64,000 nt of DNA from Maricurvus nonylphenolicus (GCF_042854845.1 NZ_AP031498.1:1426001-1490000); one strand, 5' to 3'; counted from the first letter of the stretch, positions 1 to 9,308 are shown. Notes: generated from the letters alone by a model not told the origin. Numbers and translations: made by a program.

Positions 1-634
1 CCATATGGAAATTGAAGGTCAGCCCTGTGGTGTCATCGGTAACAACAGCCCGATTACCGCCAAAGGTGCTGCCAAGGCGGCACAGTTTATTCAGTTGTGT
101 GAGCAGTCTGGCACGCCCCTGTTGTTCTTAACCAACACCACCGGCTTCCTGGTCGGTACTGAGCCAGAACAAGCCGGCATTATTAAACACGGTGCCAAAT
201 TTATTCAGGCCGTGACCAATTGCACCGTACCAAAAGTCACCATCATCGTGAGCGGCTCTTACGGTGCGGGTAACTATGCCATGGCTGGCCGCGGTATGGA
301 TCCGCGCTTCCTGTTCGCCTGGCCTCGCAGTGTGGTGTCAATAATGGGTCCGGCGCAAGCCGGTAGTGTTTTGCGTCAGGTAGCAGAAGCCAAAATGGCT
401 CGAGCCGGTGAGATTACTGAGCAGATGCGTGCTTCGGTCGACGCTCTGGAAAAAGACACGACTGAGACTATGGAAGCCAACTCCAATGCCCTGGCCAATA
501 CGGCGCGGGTTTGGGACGATGGCATGATTGATCCCGCCGATACCCGAGCGGTGGTGGCGTTTGCCTTAAGTGTTTGTCGCGAAGGCGATGAGCGTGAGCT
601 CAACAGCAATACTTTTGGTATTGGACGTTTATAA
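1..634 (+). CDS. acyl-CoA carboxylase beta subunit, C-terminal part (geranyl-/methylcrotonyl-CoA carboxylase type)
   Basis: The gene enters from outside the window; the open frame runs through base 2, so the ATG at 5 is internal. The visible 210 residues are the C-terminal carboxyltransferase lobe, with NTTGFLVG, a KHGAK segment and GSYGAGNYAMAGR, which form the acyl-CoA and carboxybiotin site in this family. The product should move CO2 from biotin on the alpha subunit to an enoyl-CoA in the cytoplasm. The alpha subunit follows after 50 bp and an AtuA homologue after that, the content of Pseudomonas atu operons, so geranyl-CoA carboxylase (AtuC-like) is my first choice. Methylcrotonyl-CoA carboxylase (LiuB-like) remains possible because the N-terminal half is missing. 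Confidence 0.85.
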   Translation, partial: HMEIEGQPCGVIGNNSPITAKGAAKAAQFIQLCEQSGTPLLFLTNTTGFLVGTEPEQAGIIKHGAKFIQAVTNCTVPKVTIIVSGSYGAGNYAMAGRGMDPRFLFAWPRSVVSIMGPAQAGSVLRQVAEAKMARAGEITEQMRASVDALEKDTTETMEANSNALANTARVWDDGMIDPADTRAVVAFALSVCREGDERELNSNTFGIGRL

Positions 635-684
635 GACCCGTCTTCTTATAAGATCAGTCTAGGCAAAATTAGGAATCAAAAATC

Positions 685-2664
685 ATGAGTAAAATTACCA
701 AAGTATTAGTTGCCAACCGTGGCGAAATTGCCGTTCGTGTGATGCGCACCGCCCGCGACCTGGGTTATCGCACTGTTGCTGTGTACAGTGAAGCCGATGC
801 CGGTGCACTGCACGTACAGGAAGCCGATCAGGCGGTGTGTATTGGTCCTGCGGCTGTGGGTGAGTCTTACCTGGTCGCCGATAAAATACTGGCCGCCGCC
901 AAGCAAACCGGCGCCGATGCCATTCACCCGGGTTACGGTTTCCTGTCAGAAAACGCGGCTTTTTCAGAAACCTGTGAAGCGGAGGGTATTACCTTTATCG
1001 GCCCTCGTAGTGAAGCCATTAACCTGATGGGCAGCAAGCGTCTGTCTAAAATCGCTATGATCGATGCCGGCGTACCTTGCATTCCCGGTTATCAGGATGC
1101 CGATCAGTCCGATGAAACCCTGCTGGCTAAAGCCAAGGACATTGGTTTCCCGCTAATGGTTAAAGCCTCCGCCGGTGGTGGTGGCCGCGGCATGCGTCTG
1201 GTATTCGAAGAAAGCGAACTGGCTGAACAAATTCGCACTGCACGCTCTGAAGCCGAAACTGCCTTTGGCAGTGGCGAACTGATTCTGGAGCGTGCCGTTA
1301 TCGAACCACGCCATATTGAAATTCAGGTATTTGCCGATGAACACGGCAATGCGGTGTACCTGGGCGAGCGCGATTGTTCCATCCAGCGTCGTCACCAGAA
1401 AGTGGTGGAAGAAGCACCGTCTCCCTTTGTTGACCCCGAGCTGCGCCAACGTATGGGTGAAGCTGCCGTTAACGCTGCCAAAGCCTGTAACTATCGCGGT
1501 GCCGGTACGGTGGAATTTCTGGTAGATGCCGACAAGAATTTCTACTTCCTGGAAATGAACACGCGCCTGCAGGTAGAGCACCCGGTTACCGAGCTGATTA
1601 CTGGTTTGGACCTGGTGGCCTGGCAATTAAAAGTTGCTGCAGGTGAAAAGCTGCCGCTGACACAAGATGATGTCGAGCTAAACGGCCACGCGGTTGAGGT
1701 ACGCCTTTACGCCGAAGATCCTCGCAATAACTTTATGCCACAAACCGGTCAAGTACGTTTATGGGACTACCCGGAACGCGCCGGCATCCGTATGGATCAC
1801 GGTATTCAAACCGGTCAGGAAGTCAGCCCTTTCTATGACCCGATGATTGCCAAAGTCATTGCCTACGGTGATAACCGTGCCGAAGCGATTCGTCGCCTAG
1901 CCTCTGCGGTTCAGGACACTCAACTGCTGGGCATGAACAACAACAAACTGTTCCTGCAAAACGTACTGCGTCATGAAGTGTTTGGTGCCGGTGAAGCGAC
2001 TACCGCGTTTATTGAGCAGCACTTTAGCAGTGATGTCAGTATGGATCAAAAAGAGCCATCCGCTACCACCCTTGCTAAAGCCGCTTTACTCTTCTTTCAG
2101 CGCTCAATTGAAGCCGGCCAGGATGCTAAATTCCACTGGAGCCGCTCTACCCCGCAAAGTTACGCATACAAGCTGGAGTTCGATGGCAAAGCCACTAGCG
2201 TTAATCTGACCGAAAACGAACATCAGTTTGAGATCAGCGTTGTTAAAGACGGCGCAGATGAAGAAAGAACAACATTGGAGTTCGTTTCCCAAGATGAAAA
2301 CACCTGTGTCTTTATCGAAAACGGTGTACGCGAAACTCTGAACTTTGCCTTCGATAACAAGACCCTGTACCTGGATGACGGTACCGGTCACTTTATCCTT
2401 GAAGATGTAACTCACCAACCTGCTGCCGCTGCCGGTGGTGCCGGTAGTGGTCAGGTGAAAGCCTCCATGGACGGTGCCATTGCCGAAGTACTGGTGCAAG
2501 AAGGTGATACCGTTGAAGCCGGTCAAACCCTGGTGGTACTGGAAGCCATGAAGATGGAGCACCCACTGAAAGCCGGCATTAGCGGCACCGTAACGGCAGT
2601 TAGCTGTGAGGCCGGTCAGCAGGTTAAATCCAAGCAGTTACTGATCAGCGTAGAAGGCGAGTAA
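685..2664 (+). CDS. atuF: biotin-dependent acyl-CoA carboxylase alpha subunit (AtuF-like)
   Basis: The 659-residue protein has the three parts of this family in order: an N-terminal biotin carboxylase (residues 1-450, starting ITKVLVANRGEIAVRVMRT, with the glycine-rich ATP-grasp loop KASAGGGGRGM near residue 160), a linker/BT domain, and a C-terminal biotinyl domain. Lys623 in EAMKMEH is the biotinylation site. It carboxylates biotin with bicarbonate and ATP and hands it to the beta subunit encoded just upstream. The start has an AGGA-type ribosome site (TAGGAATC). The gene sits in one operon with the beta subunit and AtuA, which favours geranyl-CoA over 3-methylcrotonyl-CoA as substrate; that assignment is by context and not by residues. 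Confidence 0.9.
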   Translation: MSKITKVLVANRGEIAVRVMRTARDLGYRTVAVYSEADAGALHVQEADQAVCIGPAAVGESYLVADKILAAAKQTGADAIHPGYGFLSENAAFSETCEAEGITFIGPRSEAINLMGSKRLSKIAMIDAGVPCIPGYQDADQSDETLLAKAKDIGFPLMVKASAGGGGRGMRLVFEESELAEQIRTARSEAETAFGSGELILERAVIEPRHIEIQVFADEHGNAVYLGERDCSIQRRHQKVVEEAPSPFVDPELRQRMGEAAVNAAKACNYRGAGTVEFLVDADKNFYFLEMNTRLQVEHPVTELITGLDLVAWQLKVAAGEKLPLTQDDVELNGHAVEVRLYAEDPRNNFMPQTGQVRLWDYPERAGIRMDHGIQTGQEVSPFYDPMIAKVIAYGDNRAEAIRRLASAVQDTQLLGMNNNKLFLQNVLRHEVFGAGEATTAFIEQHFSSDVSMDQKEPSATTLAKAALLFFQRSIEAGQDAKFHWSRSTPQSYAYKLEFDGKATSVNLTENEHQFEISVVKDGADEERTTLEFVSQDENTCVFIENGVRETLNFAFDNKTLYLDDGTGHFILEDVTHQPAAAAGGAGSGQVKASMDGAIAEVLVQEGDTVEAGQTLVVLEAMKMEHPLKAGISGTVTAVSCEAGQQVKSKQLLISVEGE

Positions 2665-2703
2665 TACTCGCCTGCAAAAACGTTAAAACACAGGAATAAA
2701 GTT

Positions 2704-4470
2704 ATGACTGATGTAATCAAAATTGCTAACTGCAGTGGCTTTTACGGCGATAAATTATCCGCTGCACTGGAGATGGTCGAAGGCGGTCCCATTGATGTAC
2801 TGACCGGTGACTACCTGGCCGAGCTGACCATGGCTATCTTGTATGGCCAAAAAATGAAAAGAAACACCGGTTATGTCGGTACCTTTTTAAAGCAAGTGAA
2901 ACAAGTCCTGAAGCCGTGTATTGAAAAAAATATCAAAATAGTCAGTAACGCTGGTGGCTTAAATCCAGCGGCTATGGCTGATGCAGTAAAAGAAATTGCC
3001 AAAGAGCTAAACCTTGACGTCAAGGTTGCCTATATAGACGGTGATGACTTAGCGCCGCGTATGCAAGAGTTGCAGGCCGAAGGCGAAGCCTTTGTAAATA
3101 TGGACACAGGCGCAAAGCTGGCCGACAACAAAAATAAGCTGTTGACCGCCAACGCCTATCTGGGTGCCTGGGGTATCAAAGAGGCGCTGGATCAAGGCGC
3201 CGATATCGTGATCTGCCCTCGTGTTACCGATGCCGCCGTTGTGATTGGCCCCGCTGCCTGGAAATTTAACTGGCAGCGCACCGATTACGACGCCCTGGCA
3301 GGTGCGTTAGCTGCAGGCCATGTGATCGAGTGTGGCCAGCAGGCCACCGGCGGTAACTACGCCTTTTTTCAGGAAGTACCAAGCTTCGACAAGCCCGGCT
3401 ACCCCATTGCCGAGATTGAAGCCAACGGTAACTTCACGGTAACTAAACACCCAGGTACCGCTGGTTTAGTATCGGTAGGCACCGTTAAATCTCAACTGCT
3501 GTATGAAATTGGTGATCCGGCCTACAAAAACCCGGATGTAATTGGCCACTTCGACACCTTGAGTATTGAACAAACCGGTGAAGATCGTGTTTACGTCAGT
3601 GGCTGTAAAGGCTCCTGCCCACCGCCAAGTCATAAAGTCTGTATCAATACCCTGGGCGGTTTCCGCAATGGCTTTGAGATCATGCTCACCGGCCTGGATA
3701 TTGAAGCCAAAGCCAAGGTATTCACCGATGCTTTTTTCAACAATATTGGCGGCAAAGATCAATTTGACGATGTCTCCATCGAACTGCTGCGCACTGATAA
3801 AGAAAATCCACAGTGCAACGAAGAAGCCTTCGCCCGCTTGCGCATTATCGCCAAGTCCAGTGACAAGGATCTGGTCGGTCGTCTGTTCAGTGCCAAAATG
3901 ATTGAAATCGCCCTGGCCAATATTCCCGGTTTAGGCCCGATGAATCCTATCGGTAATGGCGAGAGTTTCCTGGTGTACTGGCCAACTTTGGTGGACAGTC
4001 AATATATCACCGAGTATGTGCATATTGATGATCAAGTTACTGAAGTTACGCCGACCAGCCAGCTTGATCTGGAAACAGTAAACCATGAGGTCGTAGCTGC
4101 TGAAGTACCCGCCGCACCAACGGGTGAGATGGTAAGTATTCCTTTCGGCCGTTTATTCGGTACTCGCTCCGGCGATAAAGGTGGCTGCGCCAATGTCGGT
4201 GTCTGGGCGATCAGTGAAGAAGCCTACGGATTCCTGCACGAGTTTTTAACCGTCGATCGATTAAAAGCCCTGATGCCTGAAACCGCCGACCTGGAAGTCG
4301 TTCGCTACGACCTGGCCAATATTCATTCCCTGAACTTCTTTATCAAAGGCATTCTGGGCGAGGGCGTTGCCTCATCGGTCCGTATGGACGCACAGGCGAA
4401 AACGATGGGTGAATACCTGCGGGCTAAAGTGATTGAAGTACCAGCAGTGTTAGCAAACAAAATCCAATAA
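2704..4470 (+). CDS. atuA: AtuA family protein (DUF1446), acyclic terpene utilisation
   Basis: The 588-residue protein begins with the AtuA signature region (IANCSGFYGDKLSAALEM, then a GGPIDVLTGDYLAELTM segment) and has the long DUF1446 domain to about residue 450, followed by a small C-terminal domain of about 100 residues (from IPFGRLFGTRSGDKGGCANV) that AtuA proteins carry. AtuA is required for citronellol/geraniol degradation in Pseudomonas, but its reaction is not established. It starts 39 bp after the carboxylase alpha subunit with a clear AGGAATAAAGTT ribosome site, so the three genes are co-transcribed. Family assignment is firm; the biochemical role is open. Confidence 0.88.
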   Translation: MTDVIKIANCSGFYGDKLSAALEMVEGGPIDVLTGDYLAELTMAILYGQKMKRNTGYVGTFLKQVKQVLKPCIEKNIKIVSNAGGLNPAAMADAVKEIAKELNLDVKVAYIDGDDLAPRMQELQAEGEAFVNMDTGAKLADNKNKLLTANAYLGAWGIKEALDQGADIVICPRVTDAAVVIGPAAWKFNWQRTDYDALAGALAAGHVIECGQQATGGNYAFFQEVPSFDKPGYPIAEIEANGNFTVTKHPGTAGLVSVGTVKSQLLYEIGDPAYKNPDVIGHFDTLSIEQTGEDRVYVSGCKGSCPPPSHKVCINTLGGFRNGFEIMLTGLDIEAKAKVFTDAFFNNIGGKDQFDDVSIELLRTDKENPQCNEEAFARLRIIAKSSDKDLVGRLFSAKMIEIALANIPGLGPMNPIGNGESFLVYWPTLVDSQYITEYVHIDDQVTEVTPTSQLDLETVNHEVVAAEVPAAPTGEMVSIPFGRLFGTRSGDKGGCANVGVWAISEEAYGFLHEFLTVDRLKALMPETADLEVVRYDLANIHSLNFFIKGILGEGVASSVRMDAQAKTMGEYLRAKVIEVPAVLANKIQ

Positions 4471-4485
4471 AGGGTTATTACCTCC

Positions 4486-4584
4486 GTAGGAGCCCGCTCC
4501 GAGGGCGAATGGGTATGGCACGTTGCAGAAAGATTTTTCGCGGTACCCGATAAAGCGGGGCAGGCTCTCAGAGCCCGCTCCTAC
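4486..4584. repeat. REP-like intergenic palindromic element, copy A
   Basis: The arms GTAGGAGCCCGCTC and GAGCCCGCTCCTAC close a GC-rich imperfect palindrome of about 100 bp between atuA and the next hydratase. The same GTAGGAGCGGGCTC core occurs at 30901-30993 and, shortened, at about 6763 and 24934. It resembles REP sequences common in Pseudomonas relatives. Confidence 0.7.
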
Positions 4585-4630
4585 AGCAAAAAACTGTTGT
4601 AGATTCAAAAAAATTAATGAGTACAGAATC

Positions 4631-5437
4631 ATGTCTGAAGAAAAATTATCCCTGCAAGGCCTGGTTTTTGAAGCCGTTGAGCTTGAGGTCAAGAACCACA
4701 TCCTGACCATCACCCTAAACCGCCCCAAGCGCAAAAACGCCATCAACCCCACCATGGCCGCTGAGATTATCTACGCTCTGGATTACGCCAAACAGGAACG
4801 TGATATTCGCGTTGTGGTACTGGCCGCTAACGGCGATGTTTTCTGTGCTGGCGGCGACTTATCCGCCATGAGCGGCAAAGCTCAGGAAACCACCTCAACC
4901 GTACCAGTACGTGGTGGACAGGACGATCTTGCCCTGCGCCTCCGCCACCTCAACAAACCGTCGATTGCCTGCGTTCAAGGCAATCTGTTTGCCGGTGCCT
5001 TATTGTTCCTCTGCAACGTTACCCACGCCATTGCCGCCGAGGGTGTGAAGTTTTCCGCACCTGAAATCAAACGCGGTATCTGGCCTTTTATGGTGATGGG
5101 CGGGTTATTCCGAGTTATGCCGCAACGCGCCGCATTGGATTTTGTCATGCGCGGCAATGCCATTTCAACCGAGCAAGCTGAAAAGTGGGGCCTGATTAAC
5201 GAGGCAGTACCGGCTGATTCATTACAGGATCACGTCGCCAGTTTGGCTACTGAATTGGCTAGCCTCGCCCCAGGAACCATGAGTCTTGGCTTAGCAGCCT
5301 ATGTTCAACAGGATAATATGGACTTTGACAGCGCGCTGCCGTTTTTACGTGATCAGTTAAACGCCTGCCTGCAAAGCGCGGATGCCAAAGAAGGCATTAC
5401 CGCCTTTTTTGAAAAACGCGAGCCCAAGTGGGATTAA
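4631..5437 (+). CDS. enoyl-CoA hydratase/isomerase family protein (possible AtuE-type)
   Basis: A crotonase-fold protein of 268 residues. The start at MSEEKLSLQG is chosen because the open frame upstream (to 4523) runs through the REP-like repeat and does not look like protein. Visible family elements are TLNRPKRKNAINP, FCAGGDLSAMSG (oxyanion-hole loop) and a C-terminal FFEKREPKWD tail. The usual first catalytic Glu region reads FAGALLFL, so that Glu is absent, while PEIKRG keeps a Glu at the second position; hydratase or isomerase activity cannot be decided. By position after the carboxylase genes it could hydrate a carboxylated terpenoid-CoA as AtuE does. The ribosome site is weak. Confidence 0.82.
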   Translation: MSEEKLSLQGLVFEAVELEVKNHILTITLNRPKRKNAINPTMAAEIIYALDYAKQERDIRVVVLAANGDVFCAGGDLSAMSGKAQETTSTVPVRGGQDDLALRLRHLNKPSIACVQGNLFAGALLFLCNVTHAIAAEGVKFSAPEIKRGIWPFMVMGGLFRVMPQRAALDFVMRGNAISTEQAEKWGLINEAVPADSLQDHVASLATELASLAPGTMSLGLAAYVQQDNMDFDSALPFLRDQLNACLQSADAKEGITAFFEKREPKWD

Positions 5438-5467
5438 TTCTCTCTTTACGCGCGAGGTCGAATGCAC

Positions 5468-5517
5468 GGGGTCAGATCACGATTTTTACGCCGTTTGTAA
5501 AAATGTGCTCTGACCCC
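5468..5517. repeat. GGGGTCAGA/TCTGACCCC palindromic element
   Basis: GGGGTCAGA at 5468-5476 is repeated inverted as TCTGACCCC at 5509-5517, with an AT-rich loop that is itself partly palindromic. Such elements are widespread in gammaproteobacteria and are often linked to REP-associated (RAYT) transposases. A half copy, GGGGTCAGATGAG, lies at about 22096. Confidence 0.6.
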
Positions 5518-5612
5518 TTACTTCTGCGTAATCACCTTCAATAACCCGGAAAAGAAAAACGCCTTCAATAGTGTGGCCTGGGTCGCATTGGCATCGAGAC
5601 GGAGTATTAACA

Positions 5613-6758
5613 ATGATCCCAAGAACCATTTTTGAACAGGAACACGAACAGTTCCGCGAGAGTGTCCGCAAGTTTTTTGAATCCCATGCTGTGCCTTACC
5701 ATGCCCAGTGGGAAAAGGATGGCCAGATTGATCGTGCCCTTTGGAACAAGGCCGGTGAGATGGGTTTTCTGGCCCCCTCGGTACCTGAAGAATACGGTGG
5801 TATGGGGCTGGATTATCTCTATAACACCGTTATGGATGAAGAGATGGCAAAGCTGGGGCTTAGCGGACCAGGATTCCATTTGCACAACGATGTTACCGTG
5901 CCTTACCTGGTTAATCATGCCAGTGAGGCGCAAAAGCAGAAATATCTGCCCAAGTGTCTGAGCGGTGAAATGATTGTCGCCATTGCGATGACCGAACCCG
6001 GCACTGGCTCTGACCTGCAAGGGGTAAAAACCACGGCGATTGCCGATGGTGATGAGTATGTTATCAATGGTTCGAAAACCTTTATCACTAACGGTCAGCA
6101 GGCCGATTTGGTGATTGTGGTGTGTAAAACTGACCCCAATGCCGGCGCCAAAGGCATCAGTTTGCTTCTTGTAGAAGCCGGCACTCCCGGTTTTGAGAAA
6201 GGCACTAACCTTGAAAAAATAGGCCTCAAAGCTCAGGACACCTCCGAATTGTTCTTCCAGGATGTGCGTGTACCCAAAGAGAATATGTTGGGTGAAGAGG
6301 GTATGGGTTTTGTCTACCTGATGCAGGATTTGCCCCAGGAGCGCTTGACCATTGCTGTTATGGCCACTGCGGGTATGGAGGCAACTCTGCAGCAGACAGT
6401 GGATTACGTGAAAGAGCGCAAGGCCTTCGGTCAGCCCATCGCCAATTTCCAGAATACCCAGTTCAAGCTGGCGCAAATGGATTCAGAAATTACCGCCATG
6501 CGCGTATTTGTCGACCGCTGTATTGAATTGCATGTGCAGGGCAAGCTGGATGCAGTCACCGCCTCCAAAGCCAAGATGCTGGCGTCCGATCTGCAGAACA
6601 AGGTGATCGATGAATGCCTGCAGTTGCACGGTGGTTACGGTTATATGTGGGAGTTCCCGGTAGCCCGTGCCTACGCCGATGCCCGTATTCAGCGTATCTA
6701 TGGCGGTACCAATGAAGTGATGAAAATAATTATCGGCCGTGCATTGTTGGCTGATTAA
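5613..6758 (+). CDS. acyl-CoA dehydrogenase, copy 1
   Basis: A full-length FAD-dependent acyl-CoA dehydrogenase of 381 residues. The start MIPRTIFE is set by the GGAG ribosome site 8 bp upstream. Family marks are the FAD loop MTEPGTGSDLQGV, the RKAFGQPI segment, LHGGYGYMWEFP, and the C-terminal IYGGTNEVMKIIIGRALL. The position before GT is Gly instead of Glu, as in isovaleryl-CoA-dehydrogenase-like enzymes where the catalytic Glu comes from another helix, so a branched or bulky acyl-CoA is likely (AtuD/citronellyl-CoA type is possible). It is nearly identical to the gene at 23784-24929; each copy is followed by the same SDR, so the two genes moved as a block. Confidence 0.93.
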   Translation: MIPRTIFEQEHEQFRESVRKFFESHAVPYHAQWEKDGQIDRALWNKAGEMGFLAPSVPEEYGGMGLDYLYNTVMDEEMAKLGLSGPGFHLHNDVTVPYLVNHASEAQKQKYLPKCLSGEMIVAIAMTEPGTGSDLQGVKTTAIADGDEYVINGSKTFITNGQQADLVIVVCKTDPNAGAKGISLLLVEAGTPGFEKGTNLEKIGLKAQDTSELFFQDVRVPKENMLGEEGMGFVYLMQDLPQERLTIAVMATAGMEATLQQTVDYVKERKAFGQPIANFQNTQFKLAQMDSEITAMRVFVDRCIELHVQGKLDAVTASKAKMLASDLQNKVIDECLQLHGGYGYMWEFPVARAYADARIQRIYGGTNEVMKIIIGRALLAD

Positions 6759-6819
6759 TTATGTAAGAGGGGGCTCCTCCGCACAGATGTTTACACATTA
6801 AATTGAGGTAGGTAAAAAC

Positions 6820-7593
6820 ATGGATATTTCAGGAAAGGTTGCGATTGTTACCGGTGGCGCATCGGGTTTAGGTGAAGCGACTGTACGCGCTTATGTAGAA
6901 AAAGGCGGTAAGGTCGCCATCTTTGACATGAACGCCGAGCGTGGCGCCGCACTGGTGAATGAGCTGGGTACCGACAAGGTAGCCTTCTTTAACGTTAACA
7001 TAGCCGATGAAGAATCCGTAAAAGCGGGCATTGCCGGTGTTGTGGAAAAGTTTGGTTCCATCCATATCTGTAACAACTTTGCCGGTATCGGTGATGCGGT
7101 TAAAACCCTGGGTAAGGATGGCGTTCACCCGCTGGATCGCTACAAGCGTGTGCTGGACATTAACCTGATCGGTACTTTTAATGTTGCCCGTTACGCTGCC
7201 GAGCAGATGGAAAAGAACGAGCCGTTTAATGAGCACGGCGGTCGCGGTGTGATCATCAATACCGCGTCTGTTGCAGCCTACGAAGGTCAAATCGGCCAGG
7301 TGGCCTACAGTGCCTCCAAAGGCGGTATTGTTGGCATGACCCTACCCATGGCTCGCGATCTGGCGTCCATCGGTATTCGCGTAAACACCATCGTGCCAGG
7401 CACGATTCACACACCTTTGTTTGACACGGTCCCAGAGGCCGCCATAAATGGCCTATCTCAAGCTGTATTAAACCCCAAACGTCTGGGACGCCCGGAAGAA
7501 ATTGCTCACTTGTCTGTGATGATGGCAGAGAACGAATACCTCAATGGCGAGTGTATTCGTCTTGATGGTGGTATTCGTATGCAGCCTCGATAA
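6820..7593 (+). CDS. short-chain dehydrogenase (3-hydroxyacyl-CoA dehydrogenase, HSD10-like), copy 1
   Basis: A classical SDR of 257 residues: TGGASGLG cofactor motif at residues 12-19, a FDMN acidic segment at the end of strand 2 indicating NAD(H), an NNFAGIG active-site region, and YSASKGG with the catalytic Tyr and Lys. The N-terminus MDISGKVAIVTGGASGLG and the length match type-2 3-hydroxyacyl-CoA dehydrogenases, so it probably oxidises a (2-methyl-)3-hydroxyacyl-CoA. It lies 61 bp after the acyl-CoA dehydrogenase, with a GAGGTAGG ribosome site. A paralogue lies at 24991-25764; their ends are nearly identical, whereas residues about 55-120 and 185-215 differ, which may mean different substrates. 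Truncated copies of its 5' end occur at 14785 and 31034. Confidence 0.9.
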   Translation: MDISGKVAIVTGGASGLGEATVRAYVEKGGKVAIFDMNAERGAALVNELGTDKVAFFNVNIADEESVKAGIAGVVEKFGSIHICNNFAGIGDAVKTLGKDGVHPLDRYKRVLDINLIGTFNVARYAAEQMEKNEPFNEHGGRGVIINTASVAAYEGQIGQVAYSASKGGIVGMTLPMARDLASIGIRVNTIVPGTIHTPLFDTVPEAAINGLSQAVLNPKRLGRPEEIAHLSVMMAENEYLNGECIRLDGGIRMQPR

Positions 7594-7805
7594 ACGGCTG
7601 CCAGTAGAGCCGAGTTGAAAGCGAAAGGGGATGCTTGATAAATCTGTGGGAGTTGGCGGGTAAGAATTTCTTTGAAGAGAAATTTTTCAGCTCTCTTAAA
7701 CGTTGCCCTGGCGAGATTTTGCCGGGGTGGATCATGTTCAGGCTTTTAATGCCCGGATACCCATTGTGGCCCTAGGGGTAGCCATAATTGCATCGGGAGT
7801 TCCAG

Positions 7806-8768
7806 ATGAAAGTAACCAAGCAGATGCTGCACGAAGACCTGCGTGCGCATTTTAGACCGTTAAGTGCGTTTGCTGCCATTGGCAAATACAAACCGACAAT
7901 ACAGCTGATGAACGCATTAAGCAGGTTGTCGAAAGGTAAAAATATCGAAAGCCTTGACTGCGATGAATACTCTGTTCCCAGTAGTGATGGGGATTGGAAT
8001 ATACGCACCCGAGTCTACCGGCCGAAGCATGCTACCGAAAAGCTGCCGGTGATGCTCTACATACACGGTGGGGGGTATATCACGGGTAACCCTGAGGGGT
8101 TTGGGTTTGTTGTCGAGCGTTTTATCAAAACCAGGCCCTGTGTGGTTGTTGCTCCAGACTATCGTAAAGCCTATACACAACCTTTTCCTGCCGGCTTTAA
8201 CGACTGCTACGATACCTTAATGTGGGCAAAAAACAACGCTGAGAAATTGGCTATTGATAGCGACAAGGTCATTGTCGCCGGGCACAGTGCCGGTGGCGGA
8301 TTAACCGCTGCGGTCACCCTTAAGGCCCGGGATACCCAGGATGTTGATATCGCTTTTCAGATGCCGATTTATCCCATGATCGACGACCTTCAACCCGCAG
8401 ACCCGGATCGTTATATCAAGACTCCGGTGTGGGATACCGCGATGAATAAAATGGGGTGGGGTGCCTACCTGTCGGACCTTCACAAGCAGGGCGTTGACAT
8501 TCCCGCCTACGCGGCACCAGCCCGGAATACGGATTATCGCGGATTGCCTCCCACCATTACCTTTGTCGGTTCGTTGGAGCCCTTCTACCAGGAGACGCTC
8601 GACTACGTAGAGGCACTTAAGCAAGAAAGCGTGGATGTTGCTTTTAAGCTCTATGACGGCTGCTTTCACGCTTTTGAATTCCTGAGTCCGAATACCAAGG
8701 TCAGTAAAGATGCGCGCGATTTTACCTTTGACAGTTATGCGGATTTTTATGATCGATACGTGAGCTAA
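7806..8768 (+). CDS. alpha/beta hydrolase, HSL/lipase-like family
   Basis: The 320-residue protein has the hormone-sensitive-lipase pattern: oxyanion-hole motif IHGGGYITGN, nucleophile elbow AGHSAGGG, and a C-terminal GCFHAFEF with the catalytic His. The usual Asp of the triad would fall in the GSLEPFYQE stretch, where a Glu is seen. ATG at 7806 is preferred over the TTG at 7788 because GGGAG lies 7 bp upstream. It probably cleaves an ester or lactone in the cytoplasm; no signal peptide is seen. The gene stands alone, 212 bp after the SDR. That gap contains a small hairpin (CCTGGCGAGATTTTGCCGGGG) with relatives at 28352 and 34473. Confidence 0.88.
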   Translation: MKVTKQMLHEDLRAHFRPLSAFAAIGKYKPTIQLMNALSRLSKGKNIESLDCDEYSVPSSDGDWNIRTRVYRPKHATEKLPVMLYIHGGGYITGNPEGFGFVVERFIKTRPCVVVAPDYRKAYTQPFPAGFNDCYDTLMWAKNNAEKLAIDSDKVIVAGHSAGGGLTAAVTLKARDTQDVDIAFQMPIYPMIDDLQPADPDRYIKTPVWDTAMNKMGWGAYLSDLHKQGVDIPAYAAPARNTDYRGLPPTITFVGSLEPFYQETLDYVEALKQESVDVAFKLYDGCFHAFEFLSPNTKVSKDARDFTFDSYADFYDRYVS

Positions 8769-8799
8769 TTTTCAGGCTTTTTTTAGGCCGAATAGATGA

Positions 8800-8842
8800 G
8801 ACCCAACACAACATGACCTACTAGGTCATGTTGTGTTGGGTC
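8800..8842. repeat. perfect 43-bp palindrome (21-bp arms)
   Basis: Bases 8800-8820 are the exact reverse complement of 8822-8842, around a single C. There is no T-run, so an intrinsic terminator is unlikely. The core ATGACCT-N3-AGGTCAT recurs at 55788-55804 in front of a crotonase gene. It abuts a crotonase remnant, so it may be an operator, a fold-back recombination product, or both. Confidence 0.85.
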
Positions 8843-8843
8843 G

Positions 8844-9088
8844 CTCTCAGACGCTGGAATGGTGTATGACCGGTCGAATCTTCGGGGCGCAAGAGGCGTT
8901 AAACGGAGGCTTGGTGCGGTCTGTTCACGCGCCGGGGCATCTTCAGTCGAGCGCAATCCGCTGACGCGCGTGAGGGAGTTGCCAGTTTCCTGGAGAAACG
9001 GCCACCTGATTATCCGGATAAAGTATTGGAAAATATGCCGGAGTTTTTCCCTTGGTGGCAATCACTTCCCTATGAAAGTGACCTCTAG
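8844..9088 (+). pseudogene. enoyl-CoA hydratase remnant with internal deletion and frameshift
   Basis: Two pieces of one crotonase remain. From 8845 the frame reads SQTLEWCMTGRIFGAQEAL then NGGLVRSVHAPGHLQ, typical of the region after the active site. A second frame reads GIFSRAQSADAREGV then ASFLEKRPPDYPDKV and ENMPEFFPWW up to a TAG at 9086-9088, the C-terminus of the same family. In full-length homologues roughly 45 residues separate these parts, so an internal deletion changed the frame. No start codon or N-terminal half is left. Confidence 0.75.
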
Positions 9089-9308
9089 TTATCTGTTTCG
9101 ATACTCCCGGGGCGAACAGCCGTGCCAGGATGTAAAGCTTAAGAACTCTTCCTATTCTTCTTCTACATCGTCATAAATGGATGTCGATACATGTAACTGC
9201 GGCAATACGCAAAACCCGTCCATCAACATCACTGAGGATGTCAAGAAACTATCCGTTACCAAACAACGCTTAGAGTTGGATAGCCCTTCAAAACACATTT
9301 ATAAAATC
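9089..9308. other. non-coding stretch
   Basis: The 220 bases between the crotonase remnant and the next remnant contain no frame I recognise. A 61-codon open frame beginning at 9177 has no ribosome site or recognisable protein features. Confidence 0.5.

Noticed and set aside
4523..4630. N-terminal extension of the crotonase at 4631
   Set aside because: The extra 36 codons lie mostly inside the REP-like repeat and have no family similarity.
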